Below the pieces are notes generated by a model. That model was given only the letters and a program-made list of their open reading frames with translations, was not told the DNA's origin and did not search any database. From the NCBI GenBank assembly GCA_963682055.1, contig OY821748.1, forward strand, positions 687,001 through 751,000: a stretch of DNA of 64,000 nt. Direction: 5' to 3'. A program made the translations under genes and the position numbers. How positions within the stretch are numbered: the stretch's first letter is position 1; each line of letters begins with the position of its first letter. This stretch comes from Primula veris (lineage: Eukaryota; Streptophyta; Magnoliopsida; Ericales; Primulaceae). Positions 31,111 through 43,100 of the stretch are shown piece by piece.

Positions 31111-34100
31111 TCACATATCAAACATGCCTAACTCTCGTCGAATAAAACAAAATTGTTCCTCATTAAGGGGTTTTGTAAAAATATCGGCTAATTGCCTATC
31201 GGTACTTATATATTCAAGTGTAATATCCCCTTTTTGGACATGATCCCTTAAAAAGTGATGACGTAAATTAATATGTTTAGTGCGAGAGTGTTGGATCGGA
31301 TTTTTCGAAAGATTTATTGCACTAGTATTATCACACAAAATAGGTACACTATCAAACGATAATTCAAAGTCGTTTAGTTGTTGACGCATCCAAAGGATTT
31401 GTGCGCAACAACTACCCGCGGCGACGTATTCCGCCTCCGCCGTGGAAAGCGCAACCGAGTTTTGTTTCTTGCTATGCCAAGAAACTAAGGCGTTTCCTAA
31501 AAAATGGAAAGTGCCACTAGTACTCTTTCTATCTAATCGACAACCGGCAAAGTCGGCGTCGGAATAGCCAAGCAATTCAAAAGAAGTATCATGAGGATAA
31601 AACAATCCTAAATTGCAAGTACCTACAAGATATCTAAAAATGCGCTTAACGGCTATAACATGCGATTCTTTAGGGCAAGATTGATACCTAGCACACAAGC
31701 AAACACTAAACATGATATCGGGTCTACTTGCGGTTAAATATAAGAGGGATCCAATCATACCTCTATAGAGCTTTTGGTCCACGCTTTTACCCGATTCATC
31801 CTTGTCTAGTTTTGTTGCCGGACTCATCGGAGTTCCTAGCGGCTTTGCATCGCTCATGTTGAACCGTTTGAGCAAGTCCCTCGTGTATTTGGCTTGATTG
31901 ACGAAAATTCCGTCCTTTGTTTGTTTGATTTGCAATCCAAGAAAGTATGTGAGTTCACCCATCATGCTCATCTCGAATTCACCTTGCATACACTTAGAAA
32001 ACTCCTCGCACATGCGAGCATTAGTAGCACCGAAAATAATATCATCAACATATATTTGAATTAAAAGCATATCTTTTCCATCCTTTTTAATAAAAAGAGT
32101 AGTGTCTAAAGTACCACGAGAAAAACCCTTTTTGATCAAAAATTTACTAAGTCTTTCATACCACGTCCGGGGTGCTTGTTTTAAACCATAAAGTGCTTTA
32201 CGAAGTTTGTAAACATGATCGGGAAATGCGTGATTTTCAAAGCCGGGTGGTTGTTTTACATAAACTTCCTCATTTATAAAACCGTTCAAAAAGGCACTTT
32301 TAACATCCATTTGAAACAATCTAAAACGTTTAAAAGAAGCATAAGCAAGCAACATTCTAATGGCTTCTAGTCTAGCTACGGGTGCGTAAGTTTCATCGAA
32401 ATCGATGCCTTCTTCTTGGTTATACCCTTGAGCTACTAGTCTAGCCTTATTTCTAATGACTACCCCGGATTCATCCATCTTATTACGAAATATCCATTTC
32501 GTACCTATAATGGTTTTCTCACGCGGTCTAGGTACTAATGTCCATACGTTGCTACGCTCGAATTGATTTAATTCGTCATGCATAGCTAATACCCAACTCT
32601 CATCGAGTTCCGCTTCATGAATGTTCTTGGGCTCTAATTGAGACAAGAATGCAAAATAATTAACTATATTTCTTAATGATGAACGTGTATGCACTCTTTC
32701 TCCCGGGTTACCCAAAATTAAATCTTGCGGATGGTGATTGGCAAAACGCCATTCTTGAGGCAAATCCTCATGAATATGTACGCTAGATTCTAAGTCCTTT
32801 TGAAGTCTCTCTATAGTGACTTCTTCATCAACGGGTTCAACCTCTATGCTAGGCGTTGACTCTAAGCTAGATGTAACATGATTCGAAGAAGATGCTTTAT
32901 GAAAAATATCATCATTAATATTATGAACAATTAAAGGCTTATCAATCGTCGGCAAATTCTCATCAAATGAGACATGTACCGACTCTTCCACCAATAAAGT
33001 TCTTTTATTAAAAATACGATAAGCTTTACTCGATATAGCATATCCAACGAAAATTCCTTCGTCGGACTTAGCATCGAATTTTCCTAGATTATCCTTACCA
33101 TTATTATGAACATAGCATTTACAACCAAATGCACGTAAATGAGAAATATTGGGCTTTCGCTCATTCCATAATTCGTAAGGTGTCTTTTTTAATATGGGCC
33201 TAATTAAGGCTCTATTTAAAATATAACAAGCGGAATTTACGGCTTCGGCCCAAAAATACTTTGGCAAATTATTTTCGCAAAGCATGGTCCGTGCCATTTC
33301 CTCTAGGGTTCTATTCTTTCTCTCTACTACCCCATTTTGTTGGGGCGTACGAGGAGCCGAAAAATTATGATCAATACCATTTTCATCACAATAAGTTTGA
33401 AATGGAGTATTCTCAAATTCCTTACCATGGTCGGTTCGGATACTTTTGATCATATAACCCTTTCGTGTTTGGAGCTTTTTGCAAATAATAGAGAATTCTC
33501 TAAATGCTTCATGCTTATGAGTTAAAAACAACACCCAAGTAAAGCGACTAAAATCGTCAACCATGACGAAGGCATATGCACGCCCGCCAAGACTAAGTGT
33601 CCGGGAGGGGCCAACTAAGTCCATATGAATGAGCTCCAAACAACGAGTAGTAGAAATAATATTTTTAGACTTAAAAGAAATCTTTGTTTGTTTGCCTAAT
33701 TGGCAAGCGTGACAAAGTTTGTCCTTTATATAAGGAGCTTTTGGTAAAGCGATTACCAAATCTTTACTAGAAAGTTTAGCAAGTAAATCAAGACTTGCAT
33801 GACCAAGTCGTCTATGCCACAACCAACCATTGTCATTGATAGTAACAAGACACTTAACTTCATTTTCCACCGAACTATTCAAATCAATCATATAGACATT
33901 GTTTTGTCTTTGACCCATGAGAATAGTTTTATTATTTGAAATACAATGAATGATGCAATGAGATTTTTCAAAAATGACTTTGTGACCCAAATCGCAAAGT
34001 TGACTTATACTAAGCAAGTTGTGTTTAAGACCATCCACAAGCAATACATTATCGATAACAACATTAGATGTTTTAGAGATACTACCAATACCGATAATTT

Positions 34101-34245
34101 TGCCCTTGCTATTATCTCCGAAGGTCACAAAACCTCCGTCTTTAGGTGCAAGAGTGGTGAATTTTGTTTTGTCTCCCGTCATATGTCTTGAGCATCCACT
34201 ATCCAAGAACCACTTGTCCTCGTTGATTTTTGACCTCAAGCATAC
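31111..34245 (-). CDS. Ty1/copia pol: protease, integrase, RT, RNase H
   Basis: About 1044 open codons beginning directly after a TAG (34248-34246), with no ATG at the head. Domains: protease [10 protein letters not shown] near residue 14; integrase zinc region with HRRLGHAS and CHAC, then catalytic [17 protein letters not shown] and [15 protein letters not shown] with [11 protein letters not shown] and YVDDIIFGA near 730; RNase H with [21 protein letters not shown] and CDNTSAI. The end is intact (ELGMFDM). It is in a different frame from gag, so expression needs frameshifting, splicing or another route, or else the junction is mutated. Confidence 0.93.
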   Translation of the reverse strand, partial: VCLRSKINEDKWFLDSGCSRHMTGDKTKFTTLAPKDGGFVTFGDNSKGKIIGIGSISKTSNVVIDNVLLVDGLKHNLLSISQLCDLGHKVIFEKSHCIIHCISNNKTILMGQRQNNVYMIDLNSSVENEVKCLVTINDNGWLWHRRLGHASLDLLAKLSSKDLVIALPKAPYIKDKLCHACQLGKQTKISFKSKNIISTTRCLELIHMDLVGPSRTLSLGGRAYAFVMVDDFSRFTWVLFLTHKHEAFREFSIICKKLQTRKGYMIKSIRTDHGKEFENTPFQTYCDENGIDHNFSAPRTPQQNGVVERKNRTLEEMARTMLCENNLPKYFWAEAVNSACYILNRALIRPILKKTPYELWNERKPNISHLRAFGCKCYVHNNGKDNLGKFDAKSDEGIFVGYAISSKAYRIFNKRTLLVEESVHVSFDENLPTIDKPLIVHNINDDIFHKASSSNHVTSSLESTPSIEVEPVDEEVTIERLQKDLESSVHIHEDLPQEWRFANHHPQDLILGNPGERVHTRSSLRNIVNYFAFLSQLEPKNIHEAELDESWVLAMHDELNQFERSNVWTLVPRPREKTIIGTKWIFRNKMDESGVVIRNKARLVAQGYNQEEGIDFDETYAPVARLEAIRMLLAYASFKRFRLFQMDVKSAFLNGFINEEVYVKQPPGFENHAFPDHVYKLRKALYGLKQAPRTWYERLSKFLIKKGFSRGTLDTTLFIKKDGKDMLLIQIYVDDIIFGATNARMCEEFSKCMQGEFEMSMMGELTYFLGLQIKQTKDGIFVNQAKYTRDLLKRFNMSDAKPLGTPMSPATKLDKDESGKSVDQKLYRGMIGSLLYLTASRPDIMFSVCLCARYQSCPKESHVIAVKRIFRYLVGTCNLGLFYPHDTSFELLGYSDADFAGCRLDRKSTSGTFHFLGNALVSWHSKKQNSVALSTAEAEYVAAGSCCAQILWMRQQLNDFELSFDSVPILCDNTSAINLSKNPIQHSRTKHINLRHHFLRDHVQKGDITLEYISTDRQLADIFTKPLNEEQFCFIRRELGMFDM

Positions 34246-34261
34246 CTACAAGACAAAACGA

Positions 34262-35953
34262 TCATTGGTACCCTAATCCATTTTTGGGTCCTTGAGGGTT
34301 AGAGTCTCGACCCTTTGGAATCCAAACCAAATCATTTCTATTAACCTTATACCTATTAGGGCAATATATGTAATCTTCATAGTGATCACTACGGTTGCAA
34401 GTAATACATTTTACATGCGATATAGGTTTAACAAAACGATTATAAACTAAGTTCTTTTTATACGAGTTGTTTTTATGAGAGTGATTTGGTTGTCTACTTT
34501 CATTTTTAGCCGTTTGTTTGGTGAATAGGTTTTTATGCTTAGCCGTTAAGAGTGGGTTGTAACCTACACCGGTTTTATCATACGCGCCTTGTTGAGAAGC
34601 TAATATAGTACTTAGCATTTTACTACCTTTAGTGAACTTAGAGAGAGTAAGTTCGGCGCTATCCGCCTTAAGTTTACATGACTTAAGGTCATCAACTAAC
34701 TTATCATTTTCTAGGGTGAGTTCGGCATTTTTAGTTGTGAGTGAGTCATTTTTCATAGCTAAATTTTCAAGTTCGTCTTGTAGAGTAATTAGCAATTTTC
34801 TAAAAGATTTGTTCTTACCTCTAGCTTTTTCTAAAGACTCTAACACATCATTAATATCAAGACAATCATCACTAGAAATAGAGGAGTTAGAGGAGTGATA
34901 GCTTACATCCTCGGTATCATCGTCTCTAGCCATGAGACATAGATTTGCGACTTCTTCATTGTCGCTATCGGAGCTATCATCATCGCTCCCCCATGCGGCC
35001 AAGAATGCCTTCTTGTTTTCCTTTTTCTTTACGAACTTGTCCTTTTTCTTCAAGGGACATTCGTTTTGCATATGGCCGGGTTTGTGACATTTGTAGCAAA
35101 TGATTTCGTCCTTTTTGCTAGATTTTTCGGAAGTCTCTTCCTTATATTCCTTTTTCCGAAATCGTTGTCCACCCTTCTTTTTCCAACTTAGGAATTTGTT
35201 GTAGCGTTTGGCAAAGAGAGCCATCTCATCATCCTCACTAGATGAATCATTTTCGCTATCGTCATTTGTTGTGCATTTGAAGGCAATGCCTTTCTTCTTT
35301 TTCGAGTCATCCTCATGCTTTCGAGTCGTCATGTCGAGTTCATGAGTGCTTAGGGATTCAATGAGGTTGTCGAGAGAGAGAGTGTTCATGTCCTTGGCCT
35401 CTTGTATGGCCGTCACTTTCGATTCCCACTTCCTTGGAAGATTTCGAAGGATTTTCGTCACCATCTCCTTGCTAGAGTATACCTTTTCAAGTCTTTTAAG
35501 ATCATTAGTAATCTTAGTAAAACGAGTGTATATAGAAGCAATAGACTCGTCATCATCGACTTTAAATAATTCATAATCATGAATAAGCATGCTAATTTTA
35601 GAGTCCTTAACTTGACTAGTTCCTTCGTGCATAATAGCTAGCTTATCCCACATTTGCTTAGCGGTGTCACAACCGGAAATCTTATCATATTCACTAGGCG
35701 AGAGCGCACAAGTGATAGAAGTCATAGCCCTACAATTTAGGGAAAATGCGAGGCGTTCATCGGTGTCTAGTTCCTCTACAAGTTTATCTTCGCCATTTCT
35801 CCTAGGCGTTCTATAGCCTTTACTAATACTTATCCATTGGTCTATTTCAAAACCACAAAGGAAATTTTTCATAAGGTCTCTCCAATAGGGATAGTTAGTA
35901 CCGTCAAAGAATGGTGGCCTAGTTATGGATTTAGAGTCGGCGTATGAAGACAT
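34262..35953 (-). CDS. Ty1/copia gag (563 aa)
   Basis: Capsid protein with the UBN2-type gag fold: PPFFDGTNYPYWRDLMKNFL at the start, then AKQMWDKLAIMHEGTSQVKD, and the CCHC knuckle CYKCHKPGHMQNEC near residue 285, followed by acidic and coiled-coil-like parts (ENDKLVDDLKSCK) and a second Cys cluster (CITCNRSDHYEDYIYC). The start is the first ATG after the 5' LTR and primer site. It ends in GLGYQ-stop, 17 nt before the pol frame opens. Confidence 0.92.
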   Translation of the reverse strand: MSSYADSKSITRPPFFDGTNYPYWRDLMKNFLCGFEIDQWISISKGYRTPRRNGEDKLVEELDTDERLAFSLNCRAMTSITCALSPSEYDKISGCDTAKQMWDKLAIMHEGTSQVKDSKISMLIHDYELFKVDDDESIASIYTRFTKITNDLKRLEKVYSSKEMVTKILRNLPRKWESKVTAIQEAKDMNTLSLDNLIESLSTHELDMTTRKHEDDSKKKKGIAFKCTTNDDSENDSSSEDDEMALFAKRYNKFLSWKKKGGQRFRKKEYKEETSEKSSKKDEIICYKCHKPGHMQNECPLKKKDKFVKKKENKKAFLAAWGSDDDSSDSDNEEVANLCLMARDDDTEDVSYHSSNSSISSDDCLDINDVLESLEKARGKNKSFRKLLITLQDELENLAMKNDSLTTKNAELTLENDKLVDDLKSCKLKADSAELTLSKFTKGSKMLSTILASQQGAYDKTGVGYNPLLTAKHKNLFTKQTAKNESRQPNHSHKNNSYKKNLVYNRFVKPISHVKCITCNRSDHYEDYIYCPNRYKVNRNDLVWIPKGRDSNPQGPKNGLGYQ

Positions 35954-36005
35954 AGTGGATCTTTAAACTATAAAATCGTTAGATTTTTATGAATAGAATA
36001 GCTAA

Positions 36006-36017
36006 GCTCTGATACCA
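36006..36017 (-). other. Primer-binding site of element 2
   Basis: Minus-strand TGGTATCAGAGC, complementary to initiator Met-tRNA, two bases inside the 5' LTR end. It is identical to the site of the element at 4691. Confidence 0.93.
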
Positions 36018-36019
36018 AT

Positions 36020-37259
36020 TGTTGGTCCGTAGGAGTCTAAACCTTAGAGGGGGGGGGGGGGGGGTGAATAAGGTTTTGTACGTTTTTCGCGGAATGAAAT
36101 CTATGGGTTATTAACAAGGTTAATGTGTGATATTTATAACAAAAACTCTTTCGTTAACTAATTATTGCTAGATAAATCTAAGCAAGCAATAAATGTAAGC
36201 GATAAATAATTACGAAAAGTAAGAGTTAAGGGAAAGAAATAACGCAAGATTTATAGAGGTTCGGCAAACCGCGCCTACGTCCTCTCCTCGGTATTTTCAC
36301 TACCGAGTGTTTCACTAAAATCTTCGTTTCAAGGTTACACCTTAACGAGCTTAATCAACCGATTACGCTCCCCCTCACTATATGAGTATCCCGAATAAAT
36401 GACCTAGAGCTTTTAAGCTACACTTGCTTAAAAGCCTCTACCCAATTCACTCGCTCACAAATGAGTTTATAAAATTACTCTTTTACAAATTTGATCACTC
36501 ACTAACAAATAATATCTCGAAGTTTATAGATTACAAGAATAATACTTTCGAAAATATTTAATAATACAAGTGAGATTTTGGTAGTATAAGCTTTAAGAAT
36601 TTCTTAGTAGTATTTGCTTAAAATGTTTTGGATGCTTGGATAATTTTCTTCAAAGGGATTGGGAGCCTTTTGTAGGGAGAGAAGCTTCAGCAATTAATTT
36701 CAGACCGTTGCTGGTTGTTGGCAGAATTGAATGCTGGTTAATGCAGTGGTTCGCCCAATTTTCAGGAAGAGCTTAAAAGCTGGAATTTGAAATTCTACAC
36801 TGTAAAACGATCGGTCGTTTTTCATCTTGGCTCACTGGAAGAATTCAGCACTGAAACGATCGGTCGTTGATTCTGGCGATCGGTCGTTTTTGTTCTTTGC
36901 TCACTGGAAGAAATCACACTTAAAACGATCGGTCGTTTTAAGCCTGCGATCGGTCGTTTTTGTGTTGAGCTCACTGGAAGAAAATTTCACTGAAATGATC
37001 GATCGTTTAAGCTTATGAATCAGTCGTTTTTGTTCTGGGCTTGTTTTCGGTTTTTTCGACAAACCTCGAAACCCCATAACTAATTCGTTTCTAATCCGAT
37101 TTTAGTTCCGCTTGAACCATTGGCTTCGTAATTTCGCAATTTATCATTTTGAACCTTTAATACACTCGATGAATGATTAGTACGCAAAACGAGCTTTTAA
37201 CATGTTTTACAAATATTGTTATCATCAAAATAATTGATTTGAAGAATCAACGTTCAACA
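36020..37259 (-). repeat. 5' LTR
   Basis: 1240 bp, nearly identical to 28621-29876. Near 36800 it lacks about 17 bp that hold one CGATCGGTCG palindrome in the other LTR; I also see four single-base differences. Confidence 0.95.
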
Positions 37260-38483
37260 GAATCCACTTATGTTTTCTACTCAGGGGATGTGGATTCGTT
37301 CCCACGAGGGAATGAGGTGTTGGAATTTTTGAAGGAATTGGAAGTGAGGATGAAAGAGAGAGGGTATTCGGGAGGGAGAATAAGGGTTGTTGCCGTTGAT
37401 GTGGAAGAAGAAAGTAGAGAGGAAATAATTAGCGTACATAGCGAGAGATTGGCTTTAGGTTTTGGGTTGTTGAATATACCGAAAGGGGTAACAATAGTCA
37501 TGAAGCTTTCAAGGCGATTAGTGAGATTGTGGAAAGGGACTTTGTCGTGAGGGATGTTCAGAGGTTTCATCATTTTAAAGATGGTTATTGTACTTGTGGT
37601 GACTTTTGGTGATACTACTTTCTAAAAAGGAATTACAGAGATCTCTTCTATGGTTCTATGCACTATCAATTTTTAGTTGCACAAGGGAATGTTGAGGCTT
37701 AGAAGGAAAAAGATCCACACAATCAAGTCACTAAGTACTAGCTTTTAAAACGAAAACCAAATGCTAGCAGTAGAGGTGGGCAAAAAATATACAAACTCAA
37801 TCCGTACGGATTGTAGCGGGCTTAGTGTCCAAAAAAAATTCAATCCGATATATATTTTGCAGGTTGGGTTAGGATTAAAGTTTTCAAACCGCGGGTTAAT
37901 CCTCATTTTGGTTATATTTTAGTTTTATTATTTGTTCACGAATGTTCTAAACATATTTTGATTGGTTTTAATTTATATTTCTTTTTAAAAAATTCAATTT
38001 ATTTTAAAATTTAAGTTAATTATGAAAAATATATGACCAAAATGAAAATTTAAGAATCAATCCCAATCCAACACGCCCCAACCCGCAGTTTATTTTGCAG
38101 GTTGGGTTGGAGTTTTAATTGTAACGGATTGATTTGGGTTGACATTTAAATTTTATCAATCCGCCCCAATCCGCCCCGCCATTTAGTTTGCGGATTGGGT
38201 TAGGATTGAGGTCAATCCGCCCCGTGCCCACCCCTAGCTAGCAGTTTGTAAACAAACAAAAAACCAGTAAAGTTTGATTTGTAAGCTAAAATCAAACAAG
38301 CCTGCAGAAAAACTAAGAAAGTGGGATTTGAAGAAATACCAAACAGTGTCAAACAAAATAGTTGTAAAGCAAGGCTAAAAGATATTGAGAACTTGATACA
38401 AGGAACAGAATGAAGAAATGTGGATCCAAAATATAAGAACATTATGCATGTGAATAGTGAACTGAACTACTATCCTTCTCCGA
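37260..38483 (+). pseudogene. PPR-DYW duplicate, part 2 (right of retrotransposon)
   Basis: Copy of 20928-21715, resuming at the repeated GAATC. A 34-bp deletion at 37496 removes the codons for RVMKNLRMCGEC, including the zinc-binding CxxC of the DYW domain, and shifts the frame. The copy continues through the 3' flank and is interrupted by a hAT MITE at 37771-38236. The HxE motif and the terminal GYCTCGDFW codons are still recognisable. Confidence 0.92.
37771..38236. mobile_element. hAT-type nonautonomous element (466 bp)
   Basis: Ends TAGAGGTGGGCA and TGCCCACCCCTA, flanked by a perfect 8-bp duplication GCTAGCAG (37763-37770 and 38237-38244). The paralogous empty site is at about 21463-21473 (ATGCTATGCAATTTG). 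The interior has repeated GGTTGGGTT/CAATCCG motifs and no frame. Confidence 0.93.
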
Positions 38484-40103
38484 CAATTGCGGTTTGAAAT
38501 GTTTATCATAAGATGCACACAAAGATGCACAACAACAGTATACATCTGCACAAAGAAGCACTAGATACTGTTGCTTAAGTACACTTTGAAAGAAAAAAAT
38601 ACAGAACTGCATCTTCTAACAATTTCTTAAATGGAATAGTGGTACATCAACACCATCATAAAATATATTTCATTATCGTCATCCACTATCACGTTTTCAC
38701 ACAGGCATGCTTGTTAATGCAAATAAGAGAAACGTGGCTTCTTCTCCAGTCTAAACTTGTAATCCATATTACTACCACCAATTCACAATCTGCAAAACAC
38801 ACAAAAAGAACAAAATTAGCAGTACGATAGTGAAAGACCTCCACAACTACATGAAGCTCCTATATAATTACAAGAAAAATAGGAACTCTATTACCAAAGA
38901 AATGATTTTGCACTGCAGAACACATCTATGGAGAAAGAATGGGATATGTGAATACAAGCGCATACAATAAAGAACAGGTTTAGGATATAGGGAATCGAAT
39001 AGAATCATAAGACTTGAGAGTTGTGAAGGAAGGAGGTCTCTGGCTCACATAAATGGAATAAGGACAATTTCGAGAAAAATGAACTGTCGTAGACATCATT
39101 GCCTAAAAACAAGAATGAGGATGAGAAAATAGTGTAAAGCATCGTTATTTCTAGTACTAAGCTACTCACTGCAAAAGAAAGATAACATATTCAACAGAAA
39201 TAGAATATTTTAATAATTACCTGAAACATTGCTGGAGTAAATGGTTGTGAACCTCACACAATAGCGCCATCTAGAGAGCCGGTTACTTGTGTAATCTATG
39301 GCTTCATTAACTCTCTTTAATATAGTTTCTTCAATCTTCAGTAGATAACCTCGCCTGATGTAGACTTTAGGAGATTTTTTAAGAACTATCATGTCAAAGC
39401 TAAAACTTTATCGATTAGACCACCTTGTTTCAGGTGCCTTTGGTCTGGGTTAAATGAGCTAAATATACTCCAGGAATTCACCCATTTTTATCTGTGTTTT
39501 GTATACACAAAAAAAAAGAATGAAAAATATGAAACTTGATAATTCTTCATTCAGGTGCCAAATGACTAGTCTTACATTACTTCATACGTGTTGCAAGTTC
39601 AAAAGAAAATAAATGACACCCTATCATCTCCCTGACATGAAACGAACTTCTTTTTTTATCTGGCTACCAACGCTAAAGCATATGAAGCCAAGCGAAAAAT
39701 CACGGTGTTCCACAACTGTAAAATATTCTACACCATTTAATTCCTATCTAACGCTATTTGTTCATCGTCTAACACACGTGCTTAACAATCGTAAGCAACT
39801 GAACTACAAAGAAATTCTAAAACCAAACAATCAAAGAACAAAGGAAATTGTGATATGAATTTACACAACAAGACCAGAAAACGAAAAAAATGTGCACATA
39901 ATTTATTATTTATAAAACATAATTCGATTCCAGCTGTCTTGTAATTCATGAGTACTGAACGAGTAAGGTATGCAATCAACCATAATTTCATACTCCTATG
40001 ACATTTTGTACCTGGAAATCTGAATCTAGCAAAGTTTGAGCTTTAACTCTCGAACTTCGTGGATAAGAAATACTAATTTCTGACCCTGAGTTGCCTGCAG
40101 CAT
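38484..40103 (-). pseudogene. Decayed C-terminal region of the ALWAYS EARLY gene
   Basis: Beyond the stop at 40106-40104 the same strand still holds ALY-like exon sequence in shifted frames. At 40023-40103 there is NSGSEISISYPRSSRVKAQ, matching the ESGS...SSRxKAQ region of ALY. At 39231-39400 there is KIEETILKRVNEAIDYTSNR, matching the ALY stretch ending AIDYVNNR, then a frame change and an in-frame TGA. I found no clear copy of the final ALY exon. The rest (38484-39200) shows nothing I can name. The normal C-terminus is therefore lost or badly decayed. Confidence 0.6.
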
Positions 40104-43100
40104 CTACAACTTCTGTGTGTTTGGACTAAGGTGGAGGGAGCTAAGGTTCGTATTGTGTTGTCTAAAGTCTCTTAGAACACTTGAAATCTGTGAAATGAGA
40201 CAATCAACTTATAACATTGTGCATAAATATGGACATGTTTTATTTCTGTGTTTTGTGGTGTTTACAAATTTTAGTAAAGACCTAAAAGATTGTCAGAGGC
40301 CTGGTATGATCGTATCAGAAAACCTTTAATTTGGGCAGAATTTGTGGCTACCATACATAATCCAAACAAACTATTTTTAAAATTATTTGAGTACATCTTA
40401 AAACCTTTTCTTTAGGTCAGGAAACAAAGAAACTGTTCTGAAAAGCTGAATAGGCATTTACACCAACTTTAAAAAAAGAAAAACTGAAAAGTTGCATATA
40501 CAAACTCAGATAGACCAATGGGAGAAGTGCTCTATTTGCCTAATTGTTTGTTTATTTGAACTGAAGTAAATCATGAACATGTAAAAAATAAAACGAAACC
40601 AATGCCAATACAGTAGTTGATAAAATAGCTTGCCTGCATTATTAAAAAAATTGTTAAAGCAGCCTAAAATATCATATTATGCGATTGACGGCATTTCCAC
40701 ATAAATGGAAATGAAGAAACAAAAAATATGTCCTCATGGAGTTTAAAACCACACTTTTAGCTATTCCTAAGAGAAATAAAAAATAGAGTAATAATAACAT
40801 TGTGCTTTCAAAGACATACCTGGCCATTTACTGAGTCTAACTGTAAAAGGACAGAAGCATACTGCTTCTTCATCTCTGAATCACTTAAAACACTGTTGCT
40901 TCTGTGTTCAATCACATCATTTATGCTTTGCAACTCGAACACCAACGTTTCCTTCAAGATTTTTAACATAAAACGTCAGCTTATATATATACAATATATA
41001 GATATAGATATATTCCTATGTACGACAGAAAATAAACAACAATATTTGACAACACGCCTAGTTCTTTAAATTATAACATGAATAAATGCAAGTTAAGTTT
41101 CACTTCTTCTAACCTTCTTCTTAAGGATACAAGTCATCTCGGAAAGAGATTGCTTATCATCTTCTTTTGCCTGCATCTGAGCCAGTAGAGCAGAATACAC
41201 CACTTGTTGACCTTTACCATACTCACCTATTCCAGCTTTATCTTGCAAATAAGAATCATTACGGATTCCCTGTTCCAAAAACAAGAGTTTCTTTAAAACA
41301 ATCTAGCTGTTAAATCATATAAATTTCAATATCAACTTTCTTCAGCAGAAGTGACAAAGATGCGACTCCAATTACAAAACGAAAATCTTATTTATATATT
41401 TAATCAGAAACGCAGCTATAAGTTATGACCATGTTCCAAAAACAATGAAAAGATGGGGATAATCTGTTAAAGTAGTTCATATGCTTCATCGGTCTATGAA
41501 CTATCAGATCTATATGTAGATTGTCTAGTCCAGTAACCACTTCACCTTTGCCTTTTTAGCACGTCTAGGAAAGTGTATGATTGATATTGAGCATACTAGA
41601 ATGACAGGGCATACTAGTCGAGATATGACCATGATGTCAAAACTTCATAAAATCCTGGAAAATAGAATTGTCTATATATGTAAATATTTGTTCGTAACTG
41701 CGAGGATACTTTTATCAAGATAGCATTGAATCTCTAAAGCTTTGGTCTACTTCCAAAGAGTTTTGATCGACTTAAAGCGTTTCATATTAGATTCCTTTTT
41801 AGGTCTATTTGTGCCATTTAATTGGAAGAACAACATATTCTGTTCTTTGTGATAAAAATCTCATGCACAACCTGAGGCTGATTCGGCTGTACTACATCAA
41901 ATGACTAAATTCATCCATGAAAACTGTTACCTAAAAAACCCGAATAAAAAGACGAGATTTATATAATAATAAGATGGACACAATACAGATCATAGACCCA
42001 TAAAACTACAACTTGAAAACTCCTCCCGGGTACCATATACAAAAGTTCACATCACAATCGCAACACTATCTTTACATAGTAAATGGTGAATCAATTAAAA
42101 TGCAAACACACTGACCTTCACCTCCTTCGTCAACTTACTTGAGTTGCAAGCTGGTGACAAATGGGAGGCCATATCAACAAATTCAAGTATTTCACCAAAA
42201 GATTTTTTGTCATCCCCTCCTTGTTTACTTTTAGCTGGTTCACCCGTTTTGATCTCGTAGAAGCTTGTAAATAACTCATTTCTTGTGGCTGCTTTTCTAG
42301 GTAGGGATACAGGCATGTTCTCTAAAGGGTTCAGTGGCCTGCAATCAATATCCTGCACCAAAGAAAATACATTAAAACACACAGCTTAAGGAAAATTCCA
42401 AAAAAGAAACTTGAATCAGAATCCTGTAGAAAAGTTTTGGCTAAATCTATCGGGTTATTTGCGGGTTTATACCCTGTTCTAACCACTTATTGGGATTTTG
42501 TATCCTATACTACTTAACTTCTCTAATTTAGTTTCTATACTACCACTGCCCTCTGGGTTTTTTCCCTTCCGTTATTTTTTAGGATGGAAATTGTTATTTT
42601 CAGAAATACATGTGCAAGTTCTTTAATTACATACCATGTCACGACCACTCCGTTATTTTTGTTTATAACAGATCAGTCTAATAGTTTTAAAACAATTTCA
42701 ACTTGGTATTTTTATTTTATTTTAAATCTAACAAATTTTGTCCTCAAATTTAAAAAAATATATTGAAGATAAATTACATTTGAGAATTTTAAAAATCTAA
42801 ACGGGTAACCTGAACTTACTATTTTAATTAGAAATTTATAATAATAGATTCAAAACAATTAAAATTAGTGAAAAAGAATTATAGAGAACAAATTATTTTC
42901 ACAAAAATAATCCCGTCATATAATATTAAATGAATCCTAAATCATCTACTACCTAAAATCCACAAGATGTGGCATGTCAAAAAGAAGATAAAATAAATTG
43001 TTAATACAAAAAAAAAGAACTCGATGTTTACTATTTTAAAAAAAAATATTACAGTCGGTAATGATTAAAATTTAGACAATATGGATGAAGAAAAATAGGC

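Larger units (their letters stand above)
28621..37259 (-). mobile_element. Complete young Ty1/copia (Sirevirus-like) element, 8.6 kb
   Basis: LTRs at 28621-29876 and 36020-37259 start TG and end CA and are flanked by the 5-bp duplication GAATC (28616-28620 and 37260-37264). It lies on the minus strand with primer-binding site, gag, pol, an extra ORF and a polypurine tract in order. The LTRs differ by about four substitutions and one short indel by eye, so the insertion is recent. It split the duplicated PPR pseudogene, which dates it after that duplication. Confidence 0.97.

Noticed and set aside
30782..31243. 153-codon plus-strand frame in element 2
   Set aside because: It reads through the CGATCGGTCG palindrome array and the antisense of the pol 3' end; the repeated NDRSF residues are a by-product of the palindromes.
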